NCBI GenBank assembly: GCA_934667125.1
Contig: CAKULF010000003.1
Coordinates: forward strand, 62,001-126,000
Source: an uncultured Candidatus Melainabacteria bacterium
Lineage (GTDB): Bacteria > Cyanobacteriota > Vampirovibrionia > Gastranaerophilales > Gastranaerophilaceae
DNA length: 64,000 nt
Direction: 5' to 3'
Made by a program: the position numbers and the translations under genes. This document shows, piece by piece, positions 34,279-43,032 of the stretch (position 1 is its first letter; the number at the start of each line of letters is the position of its first letter). The notes below the pieces were generated by a model. It had not been told where the DNA came from. It saw only the letters and a program-made list of their open reading frames with translations, and ran no database searches.

Positions 34279-35477
34279 AGATAGCTTAAAATCAAAGCTT
34301 TAATATTATCATCTTCAATTTTATTTATATTTTCTTTTAAAATTAAATCAGTTTTATTTAATTCCTTTAAAACAAGCGCTATTTCGGCTTTTAGAGTCGG
34401 GCTAATTTTATCATCATTAATTATAGAAGCTAAAATTGTAGCATAATTTTCATCTTTTAAAATCTTAACCGCTTCAAGCGCAGCTTCAAAATTTGCTTTG
34501 TTTGAATAATTTTGAATTTCATCTTTAAGACAAGAAAAATCAAGCTCAATAGAGTTTAATAAATTTGTAATTTCCTTTAATTCTTCTTTGTTGTTTTTGT
34601 CCAAATCAAAAGAATAGACGTCATTTTTGTTAAATTCATTGAATTTCGTTTTTGCAATTAACAAAAGATTATTTTTATATTGAGTTGGATTTTTTGTTAA
34701 ATATTTAATAAAATCATAAATTTCATAATAGCAAAGCGTGTTCAATTCAATGTTTTCGGGATAATTTTCAATTAAAACATTAAATATTTTTAAAATAATT
34801 TTTTCATCAAAATTCTTAATTAAAAATTCAAGAGAAAAATTATCTTTAATTAATGAAACAATGCTTGAAAGAAATGGGCTTGTAAAGCAATTTTCAAAAA
34901 CAAAATTAAGAGAATTTTTGTCCTGATAATTGATTATAAATTGATAAGCCTCTAGTTTTTCAAATTCATCAGAAGAATTTGAAATTTTTTCTTTCATATC
35001 GTTTAAAATCTTTACATCTTTAAAAGCGCTCAAAGTCCTTGCTGTTGCTTGTTTTATGGCTTCATTTTCATTTGAAACTTCATTGTATAAAATCTCAAGC
35101 GCTACAGGGTCATTTATGAAATAAAAATAATTTATAGCATAAATTTTTTCATCATCCGAGCCGTTTTCCAATAATTCCAGAATTCTATCGGTTAAATCTT
35201 CGTTTGCAAATTTTTTCCATAAACTCAAAACAATTTCTTCAAAATCGCAATTGTAAACTTTTGCAAAAAGAAAAGTGATATCGAAATTTTTTTCGTTAAT
35301 AAAACTTATAAAATCTTTAATTATTCTTGTTTTTAAAAACGGAAAAATAAAGTCCGATTTTTCGCATATTTCCTTGAAATCGTCGAGATTTTTTGTGTCA
35401 ATTATATTTTTTATTGTTTGTTTTGCAAGATTTACATCTTTTGAGGTGATGTTTTTAATTAAATTTTTATCAGACAT
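34275..35477 (-). CDS. HEAT-repeat-like helical protein
   Basis: A 400-residue soluble protein made of short helical pairs, for example LELLENGSDDEKIYAINYFY, ILYNEVSNENEAIKQATART and then LSAFKD. The pattern is that of HEAT/armadillo repeats that bind other proteins. I assign no partner. It is rich in Asn, Lys, Glu and Leu. There is no ribosome site; AATAAT ends six bases before ATG, giving a likely leaderless mRNA. It is transcribed away from pyrH. Confidence 0.6.
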   Translation of the reverse strand: MSDKNLIKNITSKDVNLAKQTIKNIIDTKNLDDFKEICEKSDFIFPFLKTRIIKDFISFINEKNFDITFLFAKVYNCDFEEIVLSLWKKFANEDLTDRILELLENGSDDEKIYAINYFYFINDPVALEILYNEVSNENEAIKQATARTLSAFKDVKILNDMKEKISNSSDEFEKLEAYQFIINYQDKNSLNFVFENCFTSPFLSSIVSLIKDNFSLEFLIKNFDEKIILKIFNVLIENYPENIELNTLCYYEIYDFIKYLTKNPTQYKNNLLLIAKTKFNEFNKNDVYSFDLDKNNKEELKEITNLLNSIELDFSCLKDEIQNYSNKANFEAALEAVKILKDENYATILASIINDDKISPTLKAEIALVLKELNKTDLILKENINKIEDDNIKALILSYL

Positions 35478-35483
35478 AAAATA

Positions 35484-35489
35484 ATTATT
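35484..35489 (-). promoter_or_regulatory. -10 element of a probable leaderless HEAT-protein mRNA
   Basis: Minus-strand AATAAT, TATTTT, ATG 35477. Five of six -10 positions match. Confidence 0.4.
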
Positions 35490-35547
35490 ACATATTCTTT
35501 AATTCTTGTGTATAATTAGAATATATTATTTTTAAAAAAGGTGTTAC

Positions 35548-36267
35548 ATGAGCGAATTAAAATATAAAAGAATTCTTTTGAAAGTTTCAGGAGAAGCTTT
35601 GTTGGGCAATCAACAATTTGGGATTGATCCTGAACCAGTGCATAAAATCTGTACTGAAATTAAAAAAGCTTACGACAAAGGGGTGCAAATCGCTGTTGTT
35701 GTTGGCGGAGGAAACATTTTTAGAGGAATGAAAAATTCTTCTAAACTGGGCATGGATCAAGCAAGCGGCGATTATGTCGGCATGTTGGCAACTGTGATGA
35801 ATGCTATTGCTCTTCAATCCGAACTTAGAAAATTAGGAGTTGAATGCAGGGTTCAAAGCGCTATTGATATCGATAAAATCGCTGAACCATATATCAGATT
35901 TAAAGCAATCAGACATTTAGAAAAAAATAGAGTAGTCATTTTTGCGGCAGGAACAGGAAATCCGTTCTTTACAACCGATACGGCTGCTGCTCTAAGAGCT
36001 TCTGAAATTGGCGCTCAAGCAATGTTAATGGCAAAAAATGGGGTAGATGGGGTTTATAATGACGATCCTAGGGTTAATCCTGAAGCTAAAAAATATGATA
36101 AAATAACTTATGACGATATAATCATAAACGGCTTAAAAGTTATGGATTTAGCGTCATGCGCTTTATGTAAGCAAAATTCTATTCCAATTGTTGTTTTTGA
36201 TTTTAATTTGGAAAACAGCCTATTGAAAATCGAAAACGGCGAAGAAATCGGAACTATAGTTGAATAA
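35548..36267 (+). CDS. pyrH: UMP kinase
   Basis: A 239-residue bacterial UMP kinase of the amino acid kinase fold. RILLKVSGEALLG, VVVGGGNIFRG, FAAGTGNPFFTTDTAAALRA and KNGVDGVYNDDPR are typical. It provides UDP for RNA and cell wall synthesis. AAAGGTG precedes the ATG and TATAAT is seen near 35512. It heads pyrH-frr-cdsA-rnc-rpe. The uppS gene often found between frr and cdsA is missing here. Confidence 0.96.
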   Translation: MSELKYKRILLKVSGEALLGNQQFGIDPEPVHKICTEIKKAYDKGVQIAVVVGGGNIFRGMKNSSKLGMDQASGDYVGMLATVMNAIALQSELRKLGVECRVQSAIDIDKIAEPYIRFKAIRHLEKNRVVIFAAGTGNPFFTTDTAAALRASEIGAQAMLMAKNGVDGVYNDDPRVNPEAKKYDKITYDDIIINGLKVMDLASCALCKQNSIPIVVFDFNLENSLLKIENGEEIGTIVE

Positions 36268-36285
36268 TTAATTTAGGAGAAAAAT

Positions 36286-36846
36286 ATGTCAGTAGAAGAA
36301 ATCAAAAAAATCACAAATGAGAAGATGGATAAATGTTTAAAACAATTGGATAAAGATTTATCAACTGTTAGAACAGGAAGAGCTAATCCATTAATTTTAG
36401 ATAAAGTTGTAGTTGATTATTATGGCGCTCCAACAGGGCTTCGCCAATTAGCACATGTTTCTGTTGCAGAAGGTACAACTCTTGTGATTGCGCCGTTTGA
36501 TAAATCAATTATTAAAGAAATTGAAAAAGCAATTATCAAGGCTGAAATCGGTATTACGCCAAACTCTGATGGTATTGTAATTCGCTTGCAATTCCCACCT
36601 CTAACCGAAGATAGAAGAAAAGAGCTTGTTAAAGTTGTAAAAGCTTATGGGGAAGATGCTAAAGTTGCAATTAGAAACGTTAGACGTGATAGCACAGATA
36701 ATGTTAAAAAATTAGAAAAAAGCGAAAACTTGCCTGAGGATGCTATTAAAGACGGACAAGACCAAATCCAAAAAATTACTGATAAGTTTGTTAAACTTGT
36801 TGATGAAACTGTTTCAAATAAAGAAAAAGAAGTTATGGAGATATAA
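36286..36846 (+). CDS. frr: ribosome recycling factor
   Basis: A 186-residue RRF that splits the post-termination ribosome with EF-G. The helical domain contains LSTVRTGRANPLILDKVVVD and YYGAPTGLRQLA, and the C-terminal helix has DRRKELVKVVKAYGEDAKVA. AGGAG precedes the start. It sits 18 bases after pyrH, the standard arrangement. Confidence 0.97.
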   Translation: MSVEEIKKITNEKMDKCLKQLDKDLSTVRTGRANPLILDKVVVDYYGAPTGLRQLAHVSVAEGTTLVIAPFDKSIIKEIEKAIIKAEIGITPNSDGIVIRLQFPPLTEDRRKELVKVVKAYGEDAKVAIRNVRRDSTDNVKKLEKSENLPEDAIKDGQDQIQKITDKFVKLVDETVSNKEKEVMEI

Positions 36847-36848
36847 TT

Positions 36849-37769
36849 TTGCAAAATACAGCAAATGACAATTTGGCGGCAAAAAAAGATAAAAGATTAA
36901 GAGTAATAACAGGTGTAATTGCTTCTCTTATTTCGATTGGGGCGATTATATTGGGCGCTTTGCCACTGTTTTTATTGTTGCTTGGAATAATCACTTTATG
37001 TTCAAAAGAATTTGTAAAAATCCTAAGACACAAAGGTTTTCATCCGAGCCTTACAATTATCCTTTTTTCCGCTGTCGTCTTTGCTACTTTAACATTTTTC
37101 CATAGATTTGATATGGTTCCATCAATGTTAACCGTTACAATTCTTGCTTCGTTTTTGGTTGTATTGTTCTACGGCAGACAGCCCTATATAGTTAACGTTG
37201 CAACAACGATATTGGGTGCATTATATTGCGGATGGTTGCCGTGTCACTTATTGTTAATTCGTCAAATCGGTCAAACAAGAGTTGCAGCTTTTCAATTTTG
37301 TTCTCCGGAAGGGCTATTCTTGTTGCTATTTGGCTTTTTAGCCGTTGCAATGACGGATGTTGGCGCTTATTATTTTGGTGTTAAATTTGGAAAACATAAA
37401 CTGGCTGAAATAGTTAGCCCGAAAAAAACAATCGAAGGCGCTATTGGCGGTGCGTTTTGCGCTATGTTAATTTCTGCTTTTGGTGTATTTTACACTTCTT
37501 TAAGCTTATTTCAAGCAATTCTTGGCGGACTTGTCATAACATTATCCGCTCAATTGGGTGATTTATCTGAATCATTAATTAAAAGAGATGCCGGAGTTAA
37601 AGATTCATCCCACATTCTCCCCGGGCATGGCGGTATGTTAGATAGGTTTGACGGTTATATTTTTGCAATTCCTGTTGTGTATTATTATTTTATGCACTTT
37701 ACCCAAGGAACGAACGTTATAGCTGAATTTTTCCAATATATTCAAGGTGCAATAAATGCCTATTTGTAA
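36849..37769 (+). CDS. cdsA: phosphatidate cytidylyltransferase
   Basis: A 306-residue membrane enzyme making CDP-diacylglycerol for phospholipid synthesis. It has about eight hydrophobic segments and the signature SLIKRDAGVKDSSHILPGHG with GMLDRFDGYIFA. The usual KD-xGxxxPGHGG pattern is intact. It starts with TTG two bases after frr, with GGAG upstream inside frr. Its last 14 bases overlap rnc. Confidence 0.92.
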   Translation: MQNTANDNLAAKKDKRLRVITGVIASLISIGAIILGALPLFLLLLGIITLCSKEFVKILRHKGFHPSLTIILFSAVVFATLTFFHRFDMVPSMLTVTILASFLVVLFYGRQPYIVNVATTILGALYCGWLPCHLLLIRQIGQTRVAAFQFCSPEGLFLLLFGFLAVAMTDVGAYYFGVKFGKHKLAEIVSPKKTIEGAIGGAFCAMLISAFGVFYTSLSLFQAILGGLVITLSAQLGDLSESLIKRDAGVKDSSHILPGHGGMLDRFDGYIFAIPVVYYYFMHFTQGTNVIAEFFQYIQGAINAYL

Positions 37770-38496
37770 TTTAGATGATGAAAGAATTAAAAAATTAAAC
37801 GAATTTCAAGAAAAATACAATCTTGATTTTTCAAATTTGGAATTATTGAATCAAGCTTTTGTTCATAGCTCCTATGTTAGAGAAAATAATATGGAAATTT
37901 CAGATTGCTATGAAAAATTGGAATTTTTTGGCGATGCCGTTTTAAAGCTCGCTATGAGCGATTTTTTGTATAATTATTATACAACGCTGGCCGAGGGCGA
38001 ATTGACCAAATTGCGTGCTGAAATTGTTTCGGATAAGCACATTTTTGAATATGCAAAGCAGTTGAATTTTGAAGATTTGATTGTTCTTGGGAGAAATGAA
38101 AAAAAACAAGGCGGAGCAAAAAAAGAGTCAATTCTTGCTTGCGCTTTCGAGGCTTTATTGGGCGCAATATTTATCGAATACAAAGATGATGGCTATAAAA
38201 AAGCAAAAGAATTTCTTCAAGAAAATTTTATTGATGATATTTATTCAATCGATAAAAACATCTCAAAATTCAATCCTAAAGCGATGTTGCAAGAATATAC
38301 TCAAGGAATTGATAAAAAATTGCCCGAATATATTTTAATTAAAGAAGAGGGCGCTGCGCACAAAAAGACCTTTTATGTTGAAGTTAAATATAATGACAAA
38401 GTTATTGGAAAAGGCGAAGATAAAAGCATTAAAAAAGCGGAGCAAAATGCTGCTTATGCTGCGCTAAAGAGTTTAAAAATAGTTGAGGAAGATTAA
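37756..38496 (+). CDS. rnc: ribonuclease III
   Basis: A 246-residue RNase III that cuts double-stranded RNA in rRNA and mRNA maturation. The nuclease domain has YEKLEFFGDAVLKLAMSDFL (the family signature with catalytic Glu and Asp), LVLGRNEKKQGGAKKESILA and ACAFEALLGAIF. The C-terminal double-stranded RNA-binding domain is at about residues 165-240 (PKAMLQEYTQG, then KKAEQNAAYAALK). The start lies inside cdsA with GGTG seven bases upstream. Any antisense-based toxin control in this organism would probably use this enzyme. Confidence 0.95.
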   Translation: MPICNLDDERIKKLNEFQEKYNLDFSNLELLNQAFVHSSYVRENNMEISDCYEKLEFFGDAVLKLAMSDFLYNYYTTLAEGELTKLRAEIVSDKHIFEYAKQLNFEDLIVLGRNEKKQGGAKKESILACAFEALLGAIFIEYKDDGYKKAKEFLQENFIDDIYSIDKNISKFNPKAMLQEYTQGIDKKLPEYILIKEEGAAHKKTFYVEVKYNDKVIGKGEDKSIKKAEQNAAYAALKSLKIVEED

Positions 38497-39132
38497 ATGG
38501 ATATGATAATTTCTCCATCGATTTTGTCTGCTGATTTTGCAAATTTGGAGCGAGATATTAAAAAAGTTGAAAACTATGTGCCTTGGATTCATATTGATGT
38601 TATGGACGGGCACTTTGTGCCAAATATTTCAATCGGCGTTCCTGTCGTTAAATCAATTAGAAAAGCGACAAACCTTTTTTTAGATACCCATTTAATGATT
38701 GAAAATCCTATAAAATATGTTGAACCGTTTGCAAACGCAGGCAGTGACCTTATAACGTTTCATTTTGAAGCAACAAAGGATAAAACTTTTGAAACAATTG
38801 AAAAAATAAGAAGTTTTAATAAAAAAGTCGGAATTTCGATTAAGCCTAAAACAAATGTTGAAGAAATTATAGACTATATTCCGCTTGTGGACTTGGTTTT
38901 GGTTATGACGGTTGAACCGGGGTTTGGCGGACAAAAATTTATGGAAGAATCGGCTAAAAAAATAGCTGAAATAAAAAAATATTCTAAAGAAGATTTAATT
39001 ATTCAAGTTGATGGCGGAATTAACGATATAACTGGAAAATATTGCAGGGAATTGGGTGCAAATTCGCTTGTAGCAGGAAGTTATATCTATAATTCATCTG
39101 ATATAGTTAAAGCGATAAATTCTCTAAAATAA
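38497..39132 (+). CDS. rpe: ribulose-phosphate 3-epimerase
   Basis: A 211-residue TIM-barrel enzyme interconverting ribulose and xylulose 5-phosphates. ISPSILSADFANLERDI, HIDVMDGHFVPNISIG, LDTHLMIENP, MTVEPGFGGQKF and VDGGIN carry the metal-binding and phosphate-binding residues. It begins immediately after the rnc stop with GAGGAAG as ribosome site. It is the last gene of the pyrH cluster. Confidence 0.95.
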   Translation: MDMIISPSILSADFANLERDIKKVENYVPWIHIDVMDGHFVPNISIGVPVVKSIRKATNLFLDTHLMIENPIKYVEPFANAGSDLITFHFEATKDKTFETIEKIRSFNKKVGISIKPKTNVEEIIDYIPLVDLVLVMTVEPGFGGQKFMEESAKKIAEIKKYSKEDLIIQVDGGINDITGKYCRELGANSLVAGSYIYNSSDIVKAINSLK

Positions 39133-39345
39133 AAAAAGAGCTTATTTTCAAGCCCTTTTGAATTTATACTTTTCCAACATCTAAAAGCAACATTTGTGAA
39201 GCTTTTTGCAAGATTTTGCTAACTGATGAAGTTTTGTTTTTCTGTGTCTTAATAAAATTCCATAAAAAAATTAATTGCTTGTTTTATCCTAAATGTTAAA
39301 AATATGTTACAATAAACTTGTGATACTATAAAAAGGAGTGAGTTT
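39133..39345. other. intergenic region with a minus-strand terminator and a possible gene remnant
   Basis: A hairpin at 39134-39159 has a G-T pair and a T-run only when read on the minus strand (AAAAGGGCTT/AAGCTCTTTT). Just upstream of it the minus strand is open for 39 codons (39164-39283) with protein-like sequence (FIKTQKNKTSSVSKILQKAS) but no usable start. It may be the tail of a lost gene. The promoter of the alcohol dehydrogenase (TACAAT near 39308) lies at the other end. Confidence 0.35.
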
Positions 39346-40536
39346 ATGTGGGAAAAAGACATTGACATAAACGAAGTTAAGGAAATTAGAACAAGAACTT
39401 GTGTTTATTTTGGCGTTGGGGCTATTAAAAAAATTGAAGACATTGTTAAAGATTTGTCTTCAAAAGGTATTGATAAAGTTATCGTAATGTCAGGAAGAAA
39501 CGCTTATAAAGCAACAGGTGCTTGGGATTACGTTGAAAAAGCCCTAAAAGACAACAATGTTGCTTATATTAATTATGATAAAGTAACTCCAAATCCAAGC
39601 AACGAAGCAATTAATGAAGCTAAAGCTTTGGCTCTTGAATTTGGCGCAAAAGCTGTTATAGCTATTGGCGGCGGTTCACCGACGGATGCCGGTAAATCAG
39701 TTGCTATATTATTAAAATATCCTGATAAAACCGCAAACGATATATATGAATTCAAATTCACACCAACAACGGCGGCTCCAATTGTTGCAATCAATTTAAC
39801 TCACGGAACAGGCACAGAAACAAACAGATTTGCCGTTGCAACAATCTTAGAAAAAGACTATAAACCAGCTATAGCTTACGATTGCATTTATCCAACTTAT
39901 GCTATTGACGATCCTGCTTTAATGACAAAATTATCACCAAAACAAACAAGATATGTTTCAATTGACGCTGTAAATCACGTTATTGAAGCTGCTACAAGCA
40001 AAGTGGCAAGCCCGTATACAGTTTGTCTTGCAAGAGAAGTTATTTCAATGGTTGCAAAATATTTACCTTTGGCTATTGAAAATCCTGAAAACTTAACAGC
40101 TCGTTATTTCTTGGCTTACGCTGCTATGATGGGCGGAGTTTGCTTTGATAATGGCTTATTGCACTATACGCACGCATTAGAACACCCATTATCAGCTATT
40201 AAACACGAATTATCACACGGCTTGGGTCTTGCTATGTTGTTGCCTGCTGTAATTGATAATATTTGGGAAGCCAAAAAAGAAACTCTTGCATATATTCTTG
40301 AACCAATCGCAAAAGGAATTACAACCGAAACTAAAAACGCAGGCGAATTGGTTTATGAATGGTTAAAATCAGTTGGCGTAGGAAATAAATTAAAAGACGA
40401 AGGTTTTACGGAAGCCGATGTTGATAAATTGGTTGATTTAGCTTTCACTACTCCATCTTTGGATGGTTTGCTTGCTATAGCTCCAACAAAAGCTGATAAA
40501 CAAGCAGTTAAAGAAATATTTGAAAAATCTTTATAA
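39346..40536 (+). CDS. iron-containing alcohol dehydrogenase
   Basis: A 396-residue group III dehydrogenase. NAD(P) binding is by IGGGSPTDAGKSVAIL. The metal ligands are in the region around IDAVNHVIEAATSK, and GLLHYTHALEHPLSAI with HELSHGLGLAMLLPAVI hold the histidines. Substrate specificity (ethanol, butanol or a longer alcohol) cannot be read from the sequence. In a fermenting anaerobe it would reoxidise NADH. AAAAGGAG precedes the ATG. It is monocistronic. Confidence 0.92.
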   Translation: MWEKDIDINEVKEIRTRTCVYFGVGAIKKIEDIVKDLSSKGIDKVIVMSGRNAYKATGAWDYVEKALKDNNVAYINYDKVTPNPSNEAINEAKALALEFGAKAVIAIGGGSPTDAGKSVAILLKYPDKTANDIYEFKFTPTTAAPIVAINLTHGTGTETNRFAVATILEKDYKPAIAYDCIYPTYAIDDPALMTKLSPKQTRYVSIDAVNHVIEAATSKVASPYTVCLAREVISMVAKYLPLAIENPENLTARYFLAYAAMMGGVCFDNGLLHYTHALEHPLSAIKHELSHGLGLAMLLPAVIDNIWEAKKETLAYILEPIAKGITTETKNAGELVYEWLKSVGVGNKLKDEGFTEADVDKLVDLAFTTPSLDGLLAIAPTKADKQAVKEIFEKSL

Positions 40537-40554
40537 AAAGAGCATTTTAAATAG

Positions 40555-40583
40555 AAAAGGAGGCGAAAATATCGTCTCCTTTT
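40555..40583 (+). terminator. rho-independent terminator
   Basis: AAAAGGAG and an inner CGA/TCG stem pair with CTCCTTTT, then T. It ends the alcohol dehydrogenase and reaches the stop codon of the convergent recombinase. Confidence 0.85.
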
Positions 40584-41476
40584 TAGCTATGTGGATGAGT
40601 AGCGTCATACACATTTTTCAATCTTTCCATTGAAACATGGGTGTAGATTTGGGTGTTTTTAATGCTGCTGTGTCCTAATAATTCTTGAACAATTCTAAGA
40701 TCGGCGCCGTGTTCTAATAGTTTTGTTGCAAAAGAGTGGCGAAAAACGTGTGGTGTGACGTGCTTTGTAAAATGTATATTTTCTAAAACTTGTCGAAGAG
40801 CCTTTCTAATGCTTTGATTTTGCAATCTAAAACCGTTATAGTTAATAAAAATCGGCGACGAATTTGATTTTTCTTTTTTACAGATTAAATCTCGAACGTT
40901 ATCAATATAGTTAATTAAAGATTCTTTGGTTTTATCCGGAATTAAGACTATTCTTTCTTTTGCGCCCTTACCAAAAACCCTTATTTCGTTTTGTTCTAAG
41001 TTCAAATTTTCAAAATTCAGGCTTGATAATTCTGAAATTCTCATTCCTGAAACCCAAAGTAATTCCAAAATTGTTCTATTTCTATAGCCTGCAGGGGTAT
41101 CTATTTTAATATTTCTTAAAATGTTTTCAACTTCTTCTTCATATAAAAAATTAGGTAAAACTTTGTTTTGTTTTGGAATAGAAATATTGTCGCTCGGATT
41201 GTATTCAATTAATTCTTCTTGATATAAATATCTGTAAAACGCCCTTATTGAGGCGATTTTGCGAGCAATTGTTGTTTTTGTGTATTGAATTTGTTGAATA
41301 AAATAAAGATATTGTGAAAATTTTTCGGGTTTAACTTCGGTTGCTTCAATATCGCCTATCCACAATAAAAATGTATAAACATCGTTGTAATAGGCTCTGA
41401 TTGTATGAGAAGAGAAGTTTTTCTCGCTCTTTAAATGTATTTTAAAATCTTCCAGTAATTCTTGCTTATTATTCAT
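40583..41476 (-). CDS. tyrosine recombinase of the XerC/XerD type
   Basis: A 297-residue site-specific recombinase. The SAM-like N-terminal domain is EDFKIHLKSEKNFSSHTIRA and the catalytic domain has WVSGMRISELSSL (first Arg), HVFRHSFATKLLEHGADLR (His-x-x-Arg) and GHSSIKNTQIYTHV with the nucleophile tyrosine. Length and sequence fit the housekeeping chromosome-dimer resolvase more than an integrase. I choose ATG 41476; an upstream GTG overlaps a TATAAT that is probably its own -10 box, nine bases before the ATG. No mobile element is adjacent. Confidence 0.88.
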   Translation of the reverse strand: MNNKQELLEDFKIHLKSEKNFSSHTIRAYYNDVYTFLLWIGDIEATEVKPEKFSQYLYFIQQIQYTKTTIARKIASIRAFYRYLYQEELIEYNPSDNISIPKQNKVLPNFLYEEEVENILRNIKIDTPAGYRNRTILELLWVSGMRISELSSLNFENLNLEQNEIRVFGKGAKERIVLIPDKTKESLINYIDNVRDLICKKEKSNSSPIFINYNGFRLQNQSIRKALRQVLENIHFTKHVTPHVFRHSFATKLLEHGADLRIVQELLGHSSIKNTQIYTHVSMERLKNVYDATHPHS

Positions 41477-41624
41477 CTTAAGATTATTATACACATTTTA
41501 TGAAAAATAAATAAGTAAAATTTTGTATTTAAAAATGTAAAGAAAAATTATATTATTATATAAAATATTTCCCTTTTATTATATGATTTTGATGGATATC
41601 CCCAATATAAGGAATTAGTAAAAA

Positions 41625-42272
41625 TTGCAAAACAATTTTGACAGCCTTGATAATTTAGAAGTTCGTGCGCAAAAGTCCTCTGTGGTGCAACAAAGGGCTG
41701 GTCTTGTTGCGGTTTATATGTATAAACAATTTATCGAATTTCATCAAGCAACGGTAAATACAACAGATATGTTTTCTCATGTTTTGGAAAACCTTGTAAG
41801 TGTTGTTGAATATTTAAAACAATCATTGAATGTTAGAAATGTGCCTGTTCAAAATGTGACTTATCAGATTGATAGCGCTAAAACGCTTGCTATTGTAAAT
41901 ATTTTATGGCACAACATTAGCCTGACATGTCGATTTAATATGACACCAAAAGCGCTTCCAAGAAAGAACGGCTCTCCTATGTTTTGCGGAAGAATTATGG
42001 CGATTAATGGCGATTTTTCTAAGTTGATTAAAGATGAAGATGATATTGAAAAGCAAATGGATATTTTGCTTGATAATGAAATTGCTTCATTGTATGTTCC
42101 TGCTGAAAAAAATCAAGGTGCGGTTATGACAATTCGTCATAAAGATAATCAAGAACTATATATCAGTGCGCTTGACGCTCCTAGAGAATTTTTGTTGAAA
42201 GTTATTGAAATTGTTTGCGCAGGTGGCGAATTCCATAAACAAAACACAAAAAAATCAGGTTTTTTGTTTTAA
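41625..42272 (+). CDS. conserved hypothetical protein
   Basis: A 215-residue cytoplasmic protein with no signal or membrane segment, starting with TTG (AAGGA is 11 bases upstream). I recognise no family. Notable stretches are VARSQ-like polar N-terminus (VRAQKSSVVQQRAGLVAVYM), a middle beta-region (ITLAIVNILWHNISL-like; read TLAIVNILWHNISLTCRFN), and an acidic part DEDDIEKQMDILLDNEIASL. The monocistronic gene sits between the recombinase and adk, with a 130-base AT-rich leader containing one TGTAAAG box near 41537. Confidence 0.5.
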   Translation: MQNNFDSLDNLEVRAQKSSVVQQRAGLVAVYMYKQFIEFHQATVNTTDMFSHVLENLVSVVEYLKQSLNVRNVPVQNVTYQIDSAKTLAIVNILWHNISLTCRFNMTPKALPRKNGSPMFCGRIMAINGDFSKLIKDEDDIEKQMDILLDNEIASLYVPAEKNQGAVMTIRHKDNQELYISALDAPREFLLKVIEIVCAGGEFHKQNTKKSGFLF

Positions 42273-42292
42273 AAATAAAAAATAAAATATAT

Positions 42293-42325
42293 AAAAAAAC
42301 GACGGAAATTAATAAATCCGCCGTT
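42293..42325 (-). terminator. rho-independent terminator of the rpsE-adk operon
   Basis: On the minus strand AACGGCGGA pairs with TCCGTCGTT (one G-T pair) and is followed by a run of T. It ends transcription just after adk. Confidence 0.8.
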
Positions 42326-42345
42326 TTTATTATCTTCATAAAGAA

Positions 42346-43014
42346 TTAGTTTTCTTCAAAAACAATCTCTTTTAGATTTTCCCAAATTTCGCTAATCGGT
42401 TTATCGGCTTTAATTTCTTTTAAAATTCCGATTTCTTTGAAAAAGTCATATAAAGGAGCTGTTTCTTTTTCATAAGTTTCAAATCTAAGACGAGCGGTTT
42501 CTTCGTTATCGTCTTTTCTTTGAGTTAATTTTGTGTCGCAAATATCGCAATAATCCATAATTTTTGGAGGATTAGAGATTAAATTGTATATTGTGCCACA
42601 TTTTGGACAAGATCTGCGGTTGATTAGTCTTTGAATTAGAACTTCGTTGTCGATATCGAAATATACAGCCATAGCATCGTTTTTAAGGTTGTATGTTCCA
42701 ATTTCATCTAGGATTTTTTCTAATTCTTTAGCTTGCTCAACTGAACGAGGGAAGCCATCTAGGATGTAGCCGTTTTTGCAGTCGTCTTTTAATAATCTGT
42801 CTTTAATAACATCAGCTACAACGTTAAGAGGTACCAATTGACCTTTATCTATAAAGCTTTTAGCGATAACGCCAAGTTCTGTTCCGTCTTGAATATTTTT
42901 TCTAAGAAGAGAACCTGTGTCAACGTGCGGAATAGATAATTTATCCGCCAATCTTGATGTTTGTGTACCTTTTCCTGAGCCTGGAGGGCCTAAGAATATA
43001 AATACTTTTTTCAT
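42346..43014 (-). CDS. adk: adenylate kinase (zinc-type lid)
   Basis: A 222-residue adenylate kinase with P-loop GPPGSGKGTQ, DTGSLLRKN and DGFPRSVEQA. The long lid carries CPKCGTIYN and YCDICDTKL, a four-cysteine zinc site common in Gram-positive and cyanobacterial enzymes. It is the last gene of a ribosomal-protein operon behind secY, the normal order. The map and infA genes that often follow are absent. Confidence 0.96.
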   Translation of the reverse strand: MKKVFIFLGPPGSGKGTQTSRLADKLSIPHVDTGSLLRKNIQDGTELGVIAKSFIDKGQLVPLNVVADVIKDRLLKDDCKNGYILDGFPRSVEQAKELEKILDEIGTYNLKNDAMAVYFDIDNEVLIQRLINRRSCPKCGTIYNLISNPPKIMDYCDICDTKLTQRKDDNEETARLRFETYEKETAPLYDFFKEIGILKEIKADKPISEIWENLKEIVFEEN

Positions 43015-43032
43015 TTTTTTGCCTTTATTTTA

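Noticed and set aside
40583..41476. Tyrosine recombinase as the integrase of a mobile element.
   Set aside because: No attachment repeats, phage or conjugation genes nearby; length and motifs fit housekeeping XerC/XerD.
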